A stretch of DNA of 64,000 nucleotides from Thunnus maccoyii (GCF_910596095.1 NC_056554.1:6200001-6264000), one strand, 5' to 3'. Shown: positions 24,789 through 37,735, counted from the first letter of the stretch. The notes: generated by a model from the letters alone, not told the origin. Translations and numbers: made by a program.

Positions 24789-26444
24789 ATCAGAAAAGAC
24801 TCTGTTAAAGTAACATTGATCGCATGTTCAGTGCCTCCTACAGTTTTCATGTTTGGTCTAGAAAGGACTGATTCCAAGAGGGCAGAGTTGCGAGTTCAGG
24901 TTTTACACACGACTGTGATGATCATATTCCAAAGTTAATGTGGTTGAATATGCATGAATGTACATGAGAAAACTACGGGATCATCTGCTGTATAAATGAA
25001 GGAGCCTTCTTACTTTTAGCTTAGTTTTATCAGTCTTAAGATAAGACTGTATAAAACTGGTTATGGCAACTCTGACCATTAACACCGCTCTTCTTGACCT
25101 TTCTCCCATCTCTGTTTGGTATTTGCAGACCTACTGTTTCTTACTGATTTCATAGGACACATATAATATGTGTGTTTTCTCCCTGACACCAAGTTGATAA
25201 ATTTAAACTTAAAACCTAAAGCGTGTTTTTATTCATTGGTTAGAATCTGTGATGTTACAAAAGACACATTTTTGCAATAATGGAAAGGTTGAAAATAAGA
25301 TTTAAAATTGACCTCTGACCTCCTTATAGTAGCCTGTTTATAATATTCTTTCTTATGGACATTTTTAGTGATGGTATAGATGAAGTTGTGCTTATTTGTG
25401 TTGAGTCGTATTCATAATGTGCTGCAAGACGTGGTAAAATGCCAGTTTGGTTGTGTGAACAGTAAGAAAGTTGATCTCCTTCATTATGCACATTATGCTT
25501 CTAATGCTGACAGCAGCAGAAAATATTTCATTAAATATCATGTCATACTGTGATATTATATGGCAGCCATATTGCCCACCACTTTAGTACAGCTTCTAAT
25601 GTAAAAAGTAGTGAAGGAACCACTGGAAATGTTCCTGTATGTTCTGTTCAATGTGACTTTATCCACTACTTCAACTTCTTTAACCAGAAAAACCTCATGT
25701 AGTTCGACTTGTGGACCTGCATAATATGTCAACTTCCTCAAAACATTGCAAAACTGGGAGTCTCCTAAAAAGCAAAGCTTTGGGTCAAGTTTGGGCCGGA
25801 GTTTTAGGGAACCGAAATAGTGAAATTGTGCAACAATGGGATGATTGAAACTTTTTGTTTGTTATTTATAGAAGAAGAAAACAGACTGAAATGAAAGCGT
25901 CACTCAAAGCACTCTTCTGTAAATACATCTCAGCTGTTGGAATGGAGGTATGTAAAAATCAGTTTTTTTCAGTCATTTGTTTTCTGCACCTTGGACATGA
26001 TACTTGTTTCACAGTCCTGTGAGATTGGGCTTGCTGAGGTGTAAGACGCTGTGAACTGAATGCTACAGGCCACTCTTCCTGTGTTGAAGCTAGGGACTTG
26101 TGTTTCCACCAATGGAAACTTATTGTCTGTACTTCACACCACCTTCACCGCAAAAGTGAAAGGTAAACGGTGAGAGCCGGCTAGATAAAATGGTGCAATC
26201 TCTGTTGACGTTTCTGGTAGAAGAAGGTATTAATAGAACATAGGGGATTTTCATGAGCCTGCTTTGTCTAAATCTGCCTCCATATTGTCTCTACGAAGAA
26301 GTTTCTCTGTGTGACTGAGGAACACTTTCAGAATGTATTTTATCCAAAAACACTGCAAACACATTTTGCTAAAATGTTTTATTGTCTTTATTTCCATATT
26401 ATTTACATTTATTCTTGTGAATTGTTGACAAGCAAAGTTCTACT
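24789..26444. other. NITR E-F intergenic region
   Basis: No gene is supported. The stretch 26150-26240 is related to 13500-13590, a trace of shared ancestry of the intergenic units. A reverse-complement AATAAA at 26387-26392 suits the NITR F transcript. Confidence 0.5.
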
Positions 26445-27907
26445 TCACTCTTTTCTACTCTTTATTTTAGAGTACACACAAACACTCTCCACATTGTCCT
26501 CTCGGCGGTGTCGTTCACTGTTCCTGTTCACACTCAGAGCAGCATAATGGAGATTGTCTGCATCTTGGCTCTGGTAATGGCAAATAAACAATAGGAAATA
26601 ATGACAGAAATATAAGTGGAGCAAATATGATGGTTGTTTCTATAGGAATGAATTTGGCTTTTCGTTATACATTCATTTCACCTACCGCAACGTCAGAGGC
26701 TGCAGAACATGTCAGATGAGAAACAGTTCCTGCAAATCAGAATAGAGGAATGATCAAGCCAGGTCAACATGGCAACATTTTGAAAACCTTGATTCTGAAA
26801 ATCTTACCATAACAGACAGAGCACAGATTTTTCTTCAACTTGTGCACAATGAAAACCAATACAAGGAGCACAATAATGAAAACTGCCAATGCTACACTCA
26901 GACAATACACAAGGAGAATGGAGTCTTTGGTCGAGCCTCCTAACATGCAATCAAGAGAAGAGATACATCAAATCCCATTTCATATACAAAAGTTCATTCA
27001 TGACTTTTTCAAAATGGAAAAAACAATGTTATGCAACATCAGCTGCCACCACATACCTGCAATCTTGATTTCTGTTCCATTTCCGAAAACAATCTCCCCA
27101 CAGGAGGACAGAGCACAGTAGTAGATCCCAGCATCAGAGGAGCTCACAGACTTTATAGAAAGGTTTATAGTGCAACTTTTTGTGACAGACTCTTCATTGG
27201 AGATGTTTTTGTATTGTCCTGCTCTGGGGTATATGACTGCAGGCTGAGACGCACCATGTCTGAACCAGTAGAAGCTCTGCTCCCCTACACATGGTTCAGC
27301 GTGTACTGTGCAGCTCAAATTTACAGAGTCTCCTGACTGAAATGGCTGTAATGATGGCTGATGGATAACAGCTTGGATGTTGGACAGTGATGTTTTGACA
27401 TGAAGGAAAGCTCCTTGTCCAAATTCAATTGCGTTGAATGCTAAAATCCCACAGTAATATGTTGCTGAATCCGACAGGCGAAGGTCTGTGATTATAAGAT
27501 GATTGATACTTTCTCCACTTTTTGCAAGAACTTGAAACCTCTCCTTAAACTCGGGGGAGATCTCTGCTTCTGTGATGTGCTTCATCCGTGATGATATGAG
27601 CTGAGGTTTACCTCCCAATGTTTGCTGGTACCAGAAGAAAAAATTTACAGAATCTTCCTGACAGAGGCATTGCAAAGTAATATTTCCCCCAACTTTGGCT
27701 GTTCTGACACCACTATCCTGAGTTATACTTGAGATCTCGTGAACAGCTGGTACCTGACCTGCATAAGAAACAAAATATATGAATTATACTTTCAAAACCA
27801 GAAAATCCCTCAAAATTATATTCCTACAAGTAGAAACAGTGAGAAAAATGTGTAAAATACTCACATAATTGACTGAGAAATACAAGTAGAATGCAAAGTG
27901 GCATCAT
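26445..27907 (-). CDS. nitr: NITR gene F: divergent intact inhibitory NITR
   Basis: Exons: leader 27865-27907, V plus I 27057-27758, TM 26808-26939, linker 26686-26729, tail 26445-26570, for 348 residues with consistent phases. The leader is MMPLCILLVFLSQL; two adjacent ATG codons are possible starts. The V domain has WYQQTLGGKPQL and DSATYYC, and alone in this array keeps a canonical J-like FGQG after the CDR3-like loop. The I domain has GIYYCALSSCG and FGNGTEIKI. The TM segment (LLVYCLSVALAVFIIVLLVL) has no basic residue inside. The tail has the ITIM LHYAAL and a second tyrosine in CVYSKIK. It differs throughout from A to E and represents another NITR subfamily. Its promoter keeps the CCAAT block. 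Confidence 0.9.
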
Positions 27908-27976
27908 CTCTGAAGCTCTGCAGTCTGTGTGCTGTGTTTTGACGATCGCACCCAACTCTTATAGGAGACGAAGGCT

Positions 27977-27991
27977 GTTTGTGATTGGCTA
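27977..27991 (-). promoter_or_regulatory. Inverted CCAAT box upstream of NITR F
   Basis: GTTTGTGATTGGCTA on the plus strand, 70 bp upstream of the start at 27907. The core and distance match A to E, though two extra bases separate GTTTG from ATTGGCTA. Confidence 0.55.
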
Positions 27992-28796
27992 AGGTGACTG
28001 GTTTGGTCTAGAGTCAGACCTGCAATTTGTTTTCTCCCAAAAGATCAATGTGATCAGGTGACCAGAGGTGTAATTGGTATTGATCGAGTCTGTTTGGTTA
28101 TATTCTTGTTGCTGTACACTGGAGGACAACAAGTGTGACAACATGCTTGTATACCATGAAAAGGAAATTCTCTCAAGTCCATTTTTGAATGGAGGTGTGG
28201 AGGTTAGGTGTTTCACTATATGCAATGTGCTTAGAGGTGATTTATTTCCATTTGGAAAAACATGCTGTATTCTTCAGTCATGACACAGGTTTGTTATTCT
28301 ATTTGTTAGATTTAGGTGTGCATATATGATTATTTATAGGATTACTTGTGCTGATTAAGTGTGTCTGTGGTGATGTGCATGTTTGAATGGCTAAGTGGGT
28401 TGAAAGGGAACATGTGGGCAGAAGGCAGAAAAAAGACAGTTCAAGTAATGTAACCCAGTAAAGTACTTTAAAGTTAATGATGATAACTTACAGTTAATTA
28501 CATATGTCTTTACAAGTCGGTGATGCCTCTCAGGTCAGATGTGGCATTTGTCCCAGGACTTACTCCTTAGTCCTAGTCCCTTGTCCCTAGTCTCTAGTCC
28601 TTATACATTCCCATAACCCTTTATTGGAATGGGACAACACCCACTGACTTGTTCACATCAACATCAGAAGTTGTCTGTTCAGATGAAACCACATGTAAAG
28701 ACTGAGTGACACCAATGTTTTCGAGGGCCATTGTTTTTGTTCTTCTTTTGGTGTTTTTTAATGGCAGACCGCATTAATTTGATGTTTCATTACTGC

Positions 28797-29159
28797 CAGT
28801 GGTGGAGGAAGTATTCAGATCCTTTACTTGAGTAAAAGTTCCAATACAGCAACGTAAAACGACTCCATTACAAGTAAAAGTTCAGCGTGAAAAATCTTAT
28901 TTAAATAAAAGTCCATAAGTATTATCAGCAAAGTATAGTTAAAGTATCACAGTAAAAGTAGTGGTTTGGTCCCTCTGACTGATTTATTGTTATATATGAC
29001 ATCATTATATTATTAATACTGAAGCATCAGTGTGTAATTAGCATGTTACTGTTGTAGCTGCTAGAGGTGGAGCTAGTTTGAACTACAATATACAGTTAGC
29101 TAGTTTAGTCCAGTGGTTCATATAGTGGTTCCACAGTACTTTAGTACTTTCCACCACTG
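28797..29159. mobile_element. hAT-superfamily MITE with 8-bp target-site duplication
   Basis: The 363-bp element starts CAGTGGTGGA and ends TCCACCACTG, a 10-bp terminal inverted repeat. It is flanked on both sides by ATTACTGC (28789-28796 and 29160-29167), an exact 8-bp duplication as made by hAT transposases. It has no coding capacity. The interior resembles a repeat common in teleosts. Confidence 0.85.
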
Positions 29160-29775
29160 ATTACTGCCTTCTGCTGATCAAATAGACCTTATCTATTTGA
29201 GGCATTATATTATATATAATGGTTATCCCTCAATGCCAAGTGCAGCATTCAAAAATCTCTGTAAGTAGAAAGAGGAAGGAGGTTAAGATAAAAAAGGGAA
29301 GAAATGGAAGAGAGCACCACACTCTGAGATGGCCTCGTTTCCATTCCTATTTTATTACACATAGTTATATGTAGGCATATCACACTCTCTGTTGATGGGT
29401 TTCGCAATGTTCCCTCAAAAACACAAACACAAAAAATGTCAACCTCATGTTAGCAATAGAGGAAGAGTCAGGGGATCACCACAGTCAATGGGCTTCATCT
29501 TCTGAGGACCATGAATGTTTGTACAACATCCAAAGACCAAGGTGGTGGACCAACTAAGCCAACATTGCCATCCTTAGAGCAAAACTGCTAGCATGATTAA
29601 AAACATAACTATACTCATAATAAATGAGTTCCTGTTGTGGAAAGTAAACAGCTAACACTGATAACTTTTATTATGCTAGTAACACAACTGTCTGAGATAG
29701 CTGGTTTTACTATTTGTAACAGGAGATAAAGTGGACAATTTTATCTTTTATCAGACCTATGACAAATCACATACA

Positions 29776-30377
29776 GTGACAAATTAACAGAAAAACCGGT
29801 ACAGGCCTGAATACTTGACCCCTACAATGAGGGGATCCGGTGGCTCTGCTGTGCTTTGAGGGGCATTTTGCTTGAAAAATGGTGTTCATCCCTCCAGAAG
29901 AGTTCCAGGGACTTATAAAATCAATGCCAAGGCTGAGGAACACCATTCTTCAAAAAGATATTCCTTCATTTGGTGTTTTGATGATGGTGGTGGAGAGTGC
30001 TGTCTAACATGTCAGTCCAAAATCTCCCATTGGTGTTCAATTGGGTTGAGATCTGGTGACGACGAAGGCCATAGCATATGATTCACATCATTTCCATACT
30101 CATCAAACCATTAAATGACCCCTCATGCCCTATGAATTGGGGCAGTTTCATCCTGGAAGAGACCACTCCCATCAGGATAGAAAGGTTTCATCATAGGATA
30201 AAGGTGATGACTCAGAACAACTTTGTATTGATTTGCAGTGACCCTTCCCTCTAAGGGAACAAGTGGACCCAAACCATGCCAGCAAAATGCCCCCCAAAGC
30301 ATAACAGAGCCACCAAATCCCCTCACTGTAGGCGTCAAGCATTCAGGCCTGTACCAGTTTTTCCTTTAACTTGTCAC
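29776..30377 (-). mobile_element. Tc1/mariner-like transposon remnant with long inverted arms
   Basis: The right arm (30377 back to about 30295) and the left arm (29776 to about 29879) are near reverse complements over roughly 100 bp, sharing ACAGGCCTGAAT and a stretch of transposase code. A minus-strand frame at 30123-30338 encodes a transposase C-terminal region with LWGAFCWHGLGPLVPL and a later DETAPIHRA. The catalytic core is incomplete, so it cannot be autonomous. The structure suggests either a palindromic deletion derivative or two inverted fragments. Confidence 0.75.
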
Positions 30378-33300
30378 CCGTCTGTGTGTTTCTAACCATT
30401 TCTTAAAACATACCGTAGAGTTTTAGACTGACAAATGTGTTTTTGCTGCCCATACATCTGTTGGTTTTTGTTAAATCATTAGTTCATGAAGCTTGGATCT
30501 ATTTTTGTCAGAATTACATCATTTTGGCATGGTAATTCAGTTGGAAGTTGTTTCAAAATGATCCCCAGGTATACTTTCCAAAGTGCAGGCTTTGGAAAGA
30601 GGGTGGTAGTAATTTAAAGTAGCACATGACCTAAAACATACAAAAATCCAGGTACTGTCCTCTAAACATTAGCTGCTACAGAGGGCTGAATGCTGTGTAA
30701 TGGACTCAGGGTACTTGACTGTAACACATGGTTAAAAGATTTCATTGCTCATGTACACTTGTGTGTCTATACTGTACAATTGTGTAGGAGCTTGTGTTTC
30801 TGTTGGAGTGAGAAAGAAATGGTCTGGTTGTTGTCAGATATCTGCATCTGTTCTTATGCTTTAAGTACAATTTAGTATTTTTGTCTAATTCCCTCAGCCT
30901 CACCCTGAAAGATGTAACAGCACTGTCAACTCATGCAGAAGACCTTTGCCTAGCAGAAGCAGGCTGCTGTGTGTGACTCAAACATGTCTTTTGATCTTTG
31001 TGGTAGTACGTACATGCTTTAACAAAGCTGTGGTGAAAGAAGAAGGCTGTTTACTCAGTAGAGATGAGCCATTACTGACCGACACTCTTCTCACTTGAAC
31101 CCATACTTCCTGAGAAGTGACAGTAGGACGGCCTAATCTTCAGTGTTTCTCAGATGAGTCAAAGCTAAACTGAAACAACAAACCATACACCCAACAATGA
31201 AGAAATTAAACGGTGCTTTATATTAACATATTTCTTAAAGAAAAGCAAAAAAGGTAGAGATGGATTACTGAGAGTAAATGTTAACTGTGGTTTCAGTGTG
31301 TTAAGCATGTAGCTGTTTGCCAAGCACAACTCTGCACTGTGTTATGCCTTCAATGTTATTTCAAGGTCATTTGGAGCTAAGTGTTCACTACTGACGTGTT
31401 TGTGCTGCACTTCCCAAAAAAGGGTGTTTGGAGGACTCTTTTACTTTAGTTTGGTACCTTGCTTTTTTTATTTTGGTTCACTTTAAGTTTGACTTTCTTC
31501 AGTTGATGCTCTTATTATTAGTCAGCTCAGCTTTCATTATACAACCAGCTCCTCCTTTCTTTATTCAAAACAAATACCTTTGACCTGCAGAGTCTCCTTC
31601 CTCCATGGGGCCACACAGAGTTGCTGCATGCATGGTTGCAACCTTGACAAGTGTAGACGATGTGAAAGCTACAGTATCATTATGAGCTTATTTTGTGAAA
31701 TGACTTAGGAGGCAGCTCATAGAACTTGTGTGTATCCTTGTCTAGTCTAATAAATGTCAAACGCATTTCATTCCACATCAAAAATTTGCAAAGCCAATTT
31801 TTATTTTGAATGCATGCATTGTTTACATGTTTACATGCCAGCACTCCTCTTCTTCCTTGCCTTGTTGTTGGCACATTCACTTCTAGGTGGTTATTACTGC
31901 TGTGGAATAGCGTGAAACTGACAGCAGGTTGTGAGTTGCACCACTCTTGTCGTCTTAGCTTTCAATTTTGGTGAGTTACTTGCTAATTTTATAGGACAAT
32001 TTAGAACAAAATACTATCACAGAATTGTTTTTTGTGTGTGGTTTGTGTGTTTTGTACAGTATACTTGACCATTTCACATCAAAACCACGACTGAAGACTC
32101 CTTATCACAGATGTATATGCTACTATATGTAATTTTGAGGTGGAGTCCTTTATCCATAAATATTTTTTAAAAAGCCACTCCCTATTGAAGTCCTACAACT
32201 TCATCAAACTTTATCTGAACTTTAAATTGGCCACCAAACCATAAACATTATTTTTTTTGGAAACCACTTGAATATTTTGGGAAATCACATTTGAGATTTT
32301 ATGCTGTTTATGAGACTTTATAACAGGAGTCAGTGGAGGCAGAGAAACCTCACTACTGTTGATCTTTTACATCTCATCTCACCATTTTTACGATTCAGTC
32401 ACAAATTACAAGTTACACATTACTTTGATCATGGCCTTTTGTGGATAAGATGGGTTGAATTTTCTTAATTTGTTTTCTGTAGTCAAGTTGTTTCTCATAA
32501 CTGTTGAAATTACGTCAGAAACTGTTAGCTGGCTACCAGAGCACCAGCTTGGTCAGCCCATGTTTCTTGTGGCAATATTGGATTTTTTTTCCACTGCACT
32601 GTTGGCATTAAGAAGTGAATTCAGGTCAGTTAGAGGCAAATATACTTCCTTTGTACTTCTGCACTATAAAACATTAAGATCAAATACCTTTTTTGTGGCT
32701 TGTGTTGCAATCACAAGAATTTTGCTATTTGCATGCTGCAAATGACACTAAGTTAGCAAGTTTGCATTATTATTCTTTCATATGTTTCTCTTAACATTTA
32801 TAAAGATATATATTTCAAAAACAGGAACAAAAGCCATGTGGTTACAGAGTGGAGAGAAAGCAAAGACAGGCCTCCAGTGACCTTGTCACAGAGCTCCTCC
32901 TCCTCCTTACTTTATAACTGGTGTGACAGCTTCAAGTCAGCAGTGTGACCAATGTGGATGGATTGTTATCATTGCTGTTTTGTTTAGATGAAGTTAAAAG
33001 TGTGACTTTGTGTATTGGTTTTTAACCCAACAGACATTAAAGTGTAAAAATATACATCAGAATCAGCAGTGAAAGAACAGAGGCGTTGTAGTGAAGCGAC
33101 TGGAACAAACAAACAAGAAACAGCATCACAAATAAAACCACATAGACATCCTGTTAGGAGGGCGGGGGTGGGGGGCGAGAAAACCGCTTAAGTAGAACAG
33201 TGTGAGAGCTTGACCAGAGCGGGAATTCAGAAGCGAGACTTTTTTTTCTTTTTCTCATTTTTTTTCTCATTTCTCACTTGGCTGTTACCGCTTGAAAACA

Positions 33301-34283
33301 GCTCACTGACTTGATGAGAGTTTGAGAGGAAGAGAGAAACAGCAAACCTTTAAGTTTGAACAAAACATCCACCAAACCATACAAATATGTGATCATGAGT
33401 TTTTATCGTCTGAGTATGGCACCACTTTTTATTTCTAAGCATCAAAACAGTGATCAAGTCAAAACAGAATTTAAAGAAAGTTTTGACATATCCATTTGTA
33501 TCAATCTATTCGCTGCATCCACAGCACCGGAGCATTCTGAATGAAGGGTAAAAGCAAGCTTTTTATGTCAGGCGACCACAACTAAACCTCCAGGCACATC
33601 CCTCCGTGGGCGGATGGCTACAGCATGTTAAGAGCAAACAGGACACACCTTACAAGTTCTGTCTCTGAAATGTTCAAATGCAGTTCAGCCTCTCTCTGCG
33701 GTGAATTCACTCAAAAAAGATATTTGACATCACGTCTTTCCAGTTTTAGCTATCTGGTGGTCACAACAGTCTGTGTGTTGTGTGATCGGTTATATTTATT
33801 TTAGGTGGGCTGCTGCTCCCTACTGACAGAGAGCTTAACTGCACAGAACTGCTGATACTGAATTCATCCACAGCCAAAGATGTACAGTAGAAGGCAGCAC
33901 AGTAAAGTCACACAAACCCATTGTAGCTTATGCAGTGCATTAATTGTAAATGTTCTTTTTTAGATATTGTGTATTTATTTATCATTGTATTTTATTGTTC
34001 TACAGACCCCCATGAGCTGTGTCCTTAATAAAGTTATTGTAATCAACAAGAAAAATATATTTAAACTATAAATTAGTCATATTTTTTAAATTATATTTTT
34101 ATTATAAGAATAAACATTTAATGGAGCAGTACAGCAAATTCATGATTTAGGATGATCATAAGTATTAAAACCACAAAAGCTGATCTCATGAAGGATATTA
34201 ATAATAATTGGAATGACATGAGTCAGAGAGAGAGCAGCAGCAGTGCAGGTTTTGGAAGGTTTGGTTTGATTCAACAGTAAACA

Positions 34284-36048
34284 TCAGTCCAGGTCTGACA
34301 CTCTCAGTCCAGAGTAAATCATCTCCCTCTCTGTGCTCCTCTGTCTCCTGCCCTTGCGTTGCCTTTTTTTGAAGTCCAGCGCCACGTACTGCAAAGCACC
34401 AGATTCCTCATTCTGTTGGAAATAAGAAGACTAAATAATTATCATGGGATGCAAAACTTATTTCAGAGAAATGACATGTGTCAACAGGCATGTCTGGATG
34501 ATTTTACTAGCCAACCTGACTGCCAGCAGTGTATTCTGGGGCACTTGGCTGGGGGTGCGGCCCTAGAAAAAAAAATCAGATTTTACAGCAATTACCCTCT
34601 AGTCATCTGCCATTAAAGGGTTCAGTGTTGGTTCACTATGTCTTTGATGGAAATTAGGTTCAATAAATTGAGTTCACAGTGGAAAGACATGGTGATGTTA
34701 AATGAGAAAAATTACATTTTTAATGTTACCACCACAATCTACATGCCATTCACCTCCATTGTATTGGAATAGAAATTGGGTAAACTAGCCTTTTGTCTCT
34801 AATAAATATTGGCCATGTATACCTCCAGAATGAATGTGTTTTCTCCTGGCCATATTGCAGAGGATACAGGTTAGGATGATGTTCAAGATGACAGACACAA
34901 GCAGAACTGCAACCAGACCATGCACCAAGACAGGCAAAGTGTCATGCTGTTTCCCTGTGAAAATATAAAAGCATAGACTAGAAAAAAAATAGGAAGAAAT
35001 ATGAATGACACACCTGTCCTAATGATACAGGCATATTTTTTCACCCTTAAAGTGTATCAGTCTAGACTGATATCAACAATGCATATTCTAAATAGGTTAA
35101 CAACATAAGGATAAAATTGAAAAGAATATTTGTTGCTCACCTCCAACATCCAGTCTTGTTCCTTTCCCAAACAGTATCTCTCCGCATGAAGCCAAAGCAC
35201 AGTAGTACGTCCCAGCGTCCGACAGGCTCACGTTCCTTTTCGATAAACTGTACACACAGCTCTGTGCAGGAGACTCCGACTCAAAGCTCTTCACACACTG
35301 AGTGCTGCTGTGTGTGTGGATGTACATGATTCCCAAGTGGGAGTCTCCTGAGTCCTTTTTGTACCAGTAAACGCTGTGTTCTCTGTCACTGGTTCCAGTG
35401 TACACTGTGCAGTTCAGAGTCACAGAGCCTCCTGCCTGCACAGAGTCGGAAATCGGCTGCTGGAGAAAAGACAAGTGACGGGACTCTAAAAAATAGAGAA
35501 ATTTTATTTTAGACAGGGTCACGAAAGAAAAAAGAGACAAAATCTGATGGAAAAAATGTGATGAAAAAATATACCTTTGAACACCAAAAGTATTCCATCG
35601 TGAAACTCAGTGACAGTAATACTGGTCTGTCCACAGAAGTACATAGCAGAATCCATGTGCTGGACATTAGAAATGTTCAGATGGTAGAACCTTTCTCCAG
35701 TGTGAACTGAAAATCGTTTGTTGTTTTTAAACTGGTTGTGGAAGTTGTTGGAGTCAGGTAAATGTTTGTAGAAAGAGGATATTATTTCAGGTTGCTCCCC
35801 TGCAACCTGCTTATACCAACACAGATATTTGGCACCGGAGTCATAGGAACATGGCAAAGTCACATTGTCTCCGAGGTTAGCATAGAGCAGAGCACCATCT
35901 GAAACACAGATGAAGATAAATTAAAGACCACTGACGGTACAGAAAAGCTTTTCTCAGACCTATAATTCATTTTCAATATGAAAAAGATTGTACGCAGTGA
36001 CTTACAGGCTCTAGAGAGAGGAACCAAGAGCACATAGAACTTGAACAT
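34284..36048 (-). CDS. nitr: NITR gene G: NITR with V and I in separate exons
   Basis: Exons: leader 36006-36048 (MFKFYVLLVPLSRA), V 35575-35898, I 35141-35485, TM 34823-34954, tail 34284-34412. The V domain is short, with LPCSYD, CWYKQ, DSAMYFC and a degenerate EFHDG. An 89-bp intron separates it from the I domain (SVTLNCTVYTG, GTYYCALASCG, FGKGTRLDV). The TM segment (LVHGLVAVLLVSVILNIIL) has no basic residue. The tail has the ITIM LQYVAL and a second motif, MIYSGL. A linker exon is needed, because joining TM to tail directly gives an early stop. Candidates near 34755-34785 (right position, wrong phase) or 34511-34530 (right phase, weak sites) leave this open. G is the most divergent member and lacks the CCAAT block, so it may be an NITR-related outlier or may be damaged. 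Confidence 0.75.
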
Positions 36049-36674
36049 CCTTCACTCTCCGGTGTTCCAGTGCAATGGCATATTCAGCAAAGGGTTTGAA
36101 GACAACACCTACACTTTCAACCGCAAAAGGTCTGCACGTAAAACAGGTGGTGCAGATTTGTGGGTGTCAGTGCTTGTACAAAAGGATATGAGAAGCTTTG
36201 ATTTGACCTCTTATATTGACATTTAGTAGGTTTCTTTCTCATTGTATTTAGATAGAACATTTCCATAGAATCTAAACAATAAACTTCTTGATGCTCAAAA
36301 CTTGTTACTATATTTCTTTGTACTCGATCCAAAAGAACTGCTTGTTTTTCGCACAGTGCTGTAATTTTCCACTGACTCTAGGTGACCTAAAACAATCTTT
36401 CTAGGACATCTTTGGCTGTTTTTGATTGAACTTTTTGTGGTTTAGATGCGCTTTATCAGATGTATGAGGCTTGCCAGGCTTGCTTGAGATGGCCTGTGAT
36501 TCTGTATCTCTATTGTGCATTTAAATGATGCTTCTCATGACTTATCTCCCCTTATTTGAACATTACATTGATTGGCCTGAGGAGGGCGCCAACAACTGCA
36601 TCATCTTTTCTGGAAGAGATGTTTATTGTTGCCTTGTGGCCAGCAGTCAGCCCCACAGGGTGATTAGAGTGATT

Positions 36675-37400
36675 CACAGGCAAGGCAAGTTTACTTGTAT
36701 AGCACCTTTCAACAACAAGGCAATTCAATAATGCTTTGTGCAAGACATAAAAAGGGCATTAAGAAAACACAAGGCAGTATAAAAAGACACATATAAATAG
36801 AATTTTGTAAGAGAAAAATTAAATGCAAAATAAAAATGAGCCAAAATTGAATAAAATAGAACTGCTGTAAGAATAGAAATTATACTGCAGTAATGGTGCA
36901 GCGCAAGATGTGAATGTATAGTCCCAAATTTTATTTAAGAAAGGAAGTGGCAAACAAAACTTTTAAGCCTTGATTTAAAAGAACTGAGAGGTGGAGCAGA
37001 CCTCATGTTTTCTGGGAGGTTGTTCGGGATTTGTGGTACATTAAAAACTGAATGCTGCTTCTCCATGTTTAGTTTAGACTTTGAGAACCTTTGAGAAAGG
37101 AAACCTGTCCCGGATGATGTGAGAGATCTGGATGGTTCATATTATAGCAGTATAGAGAAATGTATGTTGGCCCTGAACCATTCAGTGTTTTTTAAACCAA
37201 GCCAGTGCAAAGATGTGAGAACTGGATGTGATGTGATCCACCTTCTTGGTTGTAGTGAGGACTCTAGCCACAGCATTCTGAATCAGCTGCAGCTGTCTGA
37301 TCAATTACCATTACATCATCATCTTCCAAAAGATAAAAGCAATGACAAGTTTTTTTCTAAATCTGGCTGAGACATAAGTTTTTTAATTATTGATATATTT
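36675..37400. repeat. Teleost interspersed repeat, probably LINE-derived
   Basis: It starts GGCAAGGCAAGTTTACTTGT and runs through a stretch ending with a string about dominant phrases such as GAATCAGCTGCAGCTGTCTG. I recognise this as a very common fish interspersed repeat. A related continuation lies at about 40640-40860. It has decayed and has no intact frame. The class assignment is from memory. Confidence 0.55.
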
Positions 37401-37447
37401 TTCAAGGTAATGGAAGGTCAATTCTGTAATTGTCTTAATGTGTGTGT

Positions 37448-37465
37448 ATATATATATATATATAT

Positions 37466-37543
<78 letters not shown>
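37448..37543. repeat. Compound microsatellite (TA)n(CA)n(TA)n
   Basis: Alternating TA to 37465, CA to about 37506, then TA to 37543. It sits between two LINE-like fragments. Length is likely to vary between individuals. Confidence 0.95.
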
Positions 37544-37546
<3 letters not shown>

Positions 37547-37735
37547 AATCTTTAAGAAAATGCTAAAGACCCAGCTCTTTTGTGAACACTTCCACACTGA
37601 TGAACTGAAAAAAAAGTATTAGCCTCTATGTACTCTTCTATGCACTGTCCGTTGCCCTATTGGACCTGAACTTGGCTTCATGAATCTGTGTACCTTCGTC
37701 TCAATTGATTTCCTATTCTGAGACAAAAGTCAGAA
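37544..37735 (+). repeat. LINE-like 3' fragment
   Basis: Just after the microsatellite a short frame reads FKKMLKTQLFCEHFHTDEL, the kind of C-terminal tail seen after non-LTR reverse transcriptases in fish LINEs. Only this end is present, so it is a dead 5'-truncated copy. Family not assigned. Confidence 0.45.

Larger units (their letters stand above)
27992..34283. other. NITR F-G intergenic region
   Basis: Apart from a hAT-type MITE (28797-29159) and a Tc1-like remnant (29776-30377), both listed, I see no gene. Frames between 30.4 and 34.2 kb are short and without motifs. The gap is larger than those between A and F and separates G from the rest of the array. Confidence 0.5.

Noticed and set aside
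37448-37543. Possible CRISPR-like array
   Set aside because: It is a dinucleotide microsatellite in a vertebrate genome, with no spacer structure.
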